This document shows, one piece after another, positions 62,246-64,000 of a DNA stretch of 64,000 nucleotides. The notes under the pieces were generated by a model that saw nothing but the letters and a program-made list of their open reading frames with translations, was not told the DNA's origin and ran no database searches. The stretch comes from Thioploca ingrica (lineage in GTDB: Bacteria; Pseudomonadota; Gammaproteobacteria; Beggiatoales; Beggiatoaceae). Both the position numbers and the translations under genes were made by a program. How positions within the stretch are numbered: the stretch's first letter is position 1; the number at the start of each line of letters is the position of its first letter. The DNA lies in the NCBI GenBank assembly GCA_000828835.1, contig AP014633.1:4402001-4466000 (forward strand), read 5' to 3'.

Positions 62246-62655
62246 CGTTCCCACAAACTTGAGGGGAAAAGCTGCCGTCCCATCCATAAACGTGCCATTG
62301 ACGGTGATATTTTTGTTAATGGTAATCGTGCGGGATGCGGTCAGCGTGTCAATAGTTAAATTGTTAAATATGCAACAATTAATACCTAAACTAATCGTAT
62401 GATCCGCATCACTGAGTTTCACCGTGCCGGTGCCTGCATTGAAGGTGCCATTCACAACAATTGGCTCAGTAGCAGCCAGGGTGAGGGTGTAGTTGCCGGC
62501 ATTTAAGGTGCCGCCGCTGAGGATAGTTATACTGTTAACAGTGACATTTTGGTTAAGGGTAATAACTGAGGCGAAGGTAATCCAAACATTGTCAGTACTG
62601 GTGGGAGAATGCCCACAACTCCAAGCAATATTATCCCAAGTATCTGTAGCGAGTG
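62246..62655 (-). pseudogene. Fragment of a filamentous-haemagglutinin-like surface protein
   Basis: A minus-strand frame with no start and no natural end reads VITLNQNVTVNSITILSGGT, LNAGNYTLTLAATEPIVVNG, TFNAGTGTVKLSDADHTISL and ASRTITINKNITVNGTF, repeats of the beta-helix type found in large adhesins. It is bounded by repeat DNA on both sides (62190-62245 and the GTATGACGCGAAGC unit near 62680). A leftover piece, not a functional gene. Confidence 0.7.
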
Positions 62656-62731
62656 TAGAGTGTAAAGCTTCGCGTCATACATCACTTTTTGGATTCAATG
62701 AAGGTGGATGGCGGCTTGCGCCTTATCCACC

Positions 62732-63511
62732 CTACGCTTGCTGATGTATTTCAATATCTCCATCGAATCCATTCCCCAGTAACGCAGGGAAGCCCGCAAT
62801 AGTACCAGTATACATAAGACCATTTGTGACTACGCCCTGTGGTCTGGCGGGAACGTTGAATCCTTTAGGAAATTCGTTGACTACATGTTTGAGTGAATTC
62901 CTGAGCCGGAGCTTTGCCACATTAGGATCACAGTGAGTTGGTTTCTGGATTTTAACTGCTCGCCAACTTACTTTTATAAAAGCTGGGGCGTAAGAGTGAA
63001 GATTGTCATCTTCATCTAGCCCAGAAAAAGAAGCTCGAGAACATTTTACCAAGTAATATACTCCGTACCAACTATCCCTATGACCAGCGTTCTCGTAACT
63101 TAAGCTACAAGTTAGATAGTCATTAATAAATCTTTCTACTGTTGCATGATTACCGTTTGCTGTAGAGGTAAGCGGAACTAGGTTACACCAATTGTCTCCC
63201 GTCCCACCTCAGCGCCCATTAATCAGATGCCCCCTCACCCATTTAATGTAGGTAACATCTTCACTAAATTTTATCTTGGGTCGCCCCTGCCCTGGTAATA
63301 GAGCATCCCATGGAGCCTTCCCTACCTTCGGCGAGTTTCCCACCCCCCCCCACCCCTCCATCTTTAGGTCAGGTCCCAGTATAGCAGATGCATAACTAGC
63401 CCCGAACTCAATACCCTGCCTACGGCTAAGGAGCCCATAGTCTAATTTTGCTAATGTAAAAATTGACTGGTTTGTGCTCCAATTTCCCCCAGGATTTTTC
63501 ACTTTACTCAT
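62732..63511 (-). pseudogene. Nuclease/toxin-like protein interrupted by an in-frame TGA
   Basis: The frame from ATG 63511 (MSKVKNPGGNWSTNQ) to 62732 is uniform except for one TGA at 63211-63209. It reads YIKWVRGHLINGR-stop-GGTGDNWCNLVPLT then STANGNHATVERFI. The GHLxN...G.G.NW.NL.PLT..AN..H block is the core of a DNA/RNA non-specific endonuclease-like or polymorphic toxin domain. The TGA replaces what is normally a small residue or Trp position. About 260 codons in total. No immunity gene is adjacent. Either a nonsense pseudogene or a sequencing error. Confidence 0.6.
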
Positions 63512-63868
63512 GGTATTACTTTGTCTCCATATTTTGGATTAACTTTGATGGACTTATTTACCGATTCCAACTACCAAGCCCGTGTAGGGTGGATAAGGCT
63601 CAACCGTCATCCACCGAATACCATTCAAACAGGTGCATGACGCTTTGCTTATGCACCCTACACTTGCTATAGCGTCATCTCTACCTGAAAACTGTCCGAA
63701 CCATTGATTATGGTAGTGTTAAACAAGTCGTCGTCTAAACCGGACTGGTTATTGAAATCGCAGCAGTTTTTTTAAAACAATTATGACTTGTTTAGCACTA
63801 CCGATATTATTTATCGTCGAATTCGTTTTAACCTTACTAAATTACTCACCATAATTTAATGCCAGCAA
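63512..63868. other. Intergenic region with repeats
   Basis: No gene supported. 63578-63670 has GTAGGGTGGATAAGGC and GGTGCATGACGC...GCACCCTACACTTGC dispersed repeat units like those at 61608-61642 and 62660-62740. 63712-63802 is a separate palindrome. Confidence 0.5.
63712..63802. repeat. 91-bp palindrome GGTAGTGTTAAACAAGTC ... GACTTGTTTAGCACTACC
   Basis: 18-bp arms with one mismatch around about 55 bp. It has the form of a MITE or strong hairpin. No copy elsewhere in the window was noticed. Confidence 0.65.
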
Positions 63869-64000
63869 TTAGCCCGATTTACTGACTTTAAATGATTGAA
63901 AAACATCAATTCGTGCCGGTGGGAAGTTACTCCAAACAAATCGAGTGGCAACACGTTTGAAATGATCCGGTAAGTAAGAAAGACGACCACTCAGATCATA
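63869..64000 (-). CDS. C-terminal end of a gene running off the right edge
   Basis: On the minus strand a frame open from base 64000 ends with TAA at 63871-63869 (43 codons): YDLSGRLSYLPDHFKRVATR then FVWSNFPPARIDVFQSFKVS KSG. Protein-like composition; no family recognised from so short a piece. Confidence 0.45.
   Translation of the reverse strand, partial: YDLSGRLSYLPDHFKRVATRFVWSNFPPARIDVFQSFKVSKSG

Noticed and set aside
62174..62402. ORFs of both strands across the repeat beside DUF29
   Set aside because: They run from repeat DNA into the adhesin fragment and have no starts of their own.
63209..63211. Selenocysteine codon in the nuclease-like gene
   Set aside because: No SECIS-like hairpin obvious next to it and no reason for Sec in this family; nonsense change or read error is simpler.

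Overview
The window reads as a chromosomal segment of a low-GC gammaproteobacterium, most likely a large sulfur oxidiser of the Beggiatoaceae/Thiotrichaceae type. This is inference. It rests on the housekeeping genes (kdsA-eno, orn, nnr-tsaE, glmS, opgGH) combined with an accessory gene set and dense dispersed palindromic repeats that are typical of that group and of cyanobacteria: DUF29, a DUF3782-like protein, Rpn-type and CHAT proteins, a caspase-like peptidase and beta-propeller hybrid kinases. No rRNA, tRNA or CRISPR array was found.

Layout. 1-940: the start of a J-domain gene (minus) whose ribosome binding site and ATG are separated by a 413-bp IS200/605-like, HEARO-type (IscB omega-RNA) element that carries no ORF. 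940-5603: eno and kdsA (minus), then a DUF58 gene and a DJ-1/PfpI gene (plus). 5652-11110: glmS, followed by a 3.6-kb accessory insert (PIN pair, broken FG-GAP gene, DUF2235 hydrolase) that ends in a second copy of the last 57 bp of glmS. 11441-16434: glucan operon opgG - small gene - opgH - M28 peptidase. 16596-25248: a DUF3782-like protein, a large frameshifted surface protein, a CHASE4-type histidine kinase and two secreted proteins of unknown function. 25547-30612: a papain-like/caspase-like protease pair (minus), then a translationally coupled pair of a TIGR04222-type membrane protein with a Gly/Cys tail and a radical SAM/SPASM enzyme. 30917-41677: antiporter-UspA, cytochrome c, M48 protease, orn, nnr-tsaE, sqdB and a companion gene, a thioredoxin-like protein and a lytic transglycosylase.

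41909-42312 holds the second HEARO-like element. 42773-46604 is a patch of small and broken genes: a hypothetical gene, a FinO-like protein, a YfcE-like phosphoesterase, a 5'-truncated Rpn-type protein, a 5'-truncated IS5-type element and terB. 46819-48579: a small membrane protein, a lone hypD and an FmdB-like zinc ribbon. 48976-55476 (minus): an AI-2E-type transporter, then a four-gene cluster of secreted protein, TPR-CHAT protease-like protein, coiled-coil lipoprotein and ankyrin protein. 55756-60666: a 1502-residue propeller-kinase-receiver-PP2C protein and a STAS-like partner. 60815-64000: a PD-(D/E)XK-like protein, a DUF29 protein and several gene fragments.

How the parts fit. The core genes serve glycolysis, LPS/Kdo, amino sugar, periplasmic glucan, sulfolipid, RNA turnover and metabolite repair. 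The accessory parts are dominated by proteases (caspase-, papain- and CHAT-type), phosphorylation switches and mobile or repeat DNA. The strongest observations are the omega-RNA-like element sitting exactly between a Shine-Dalgarno and its ATG, the duplicated attTn7-like glmS end around cargo, and the coupled TIGR04222/radical SAM pair.
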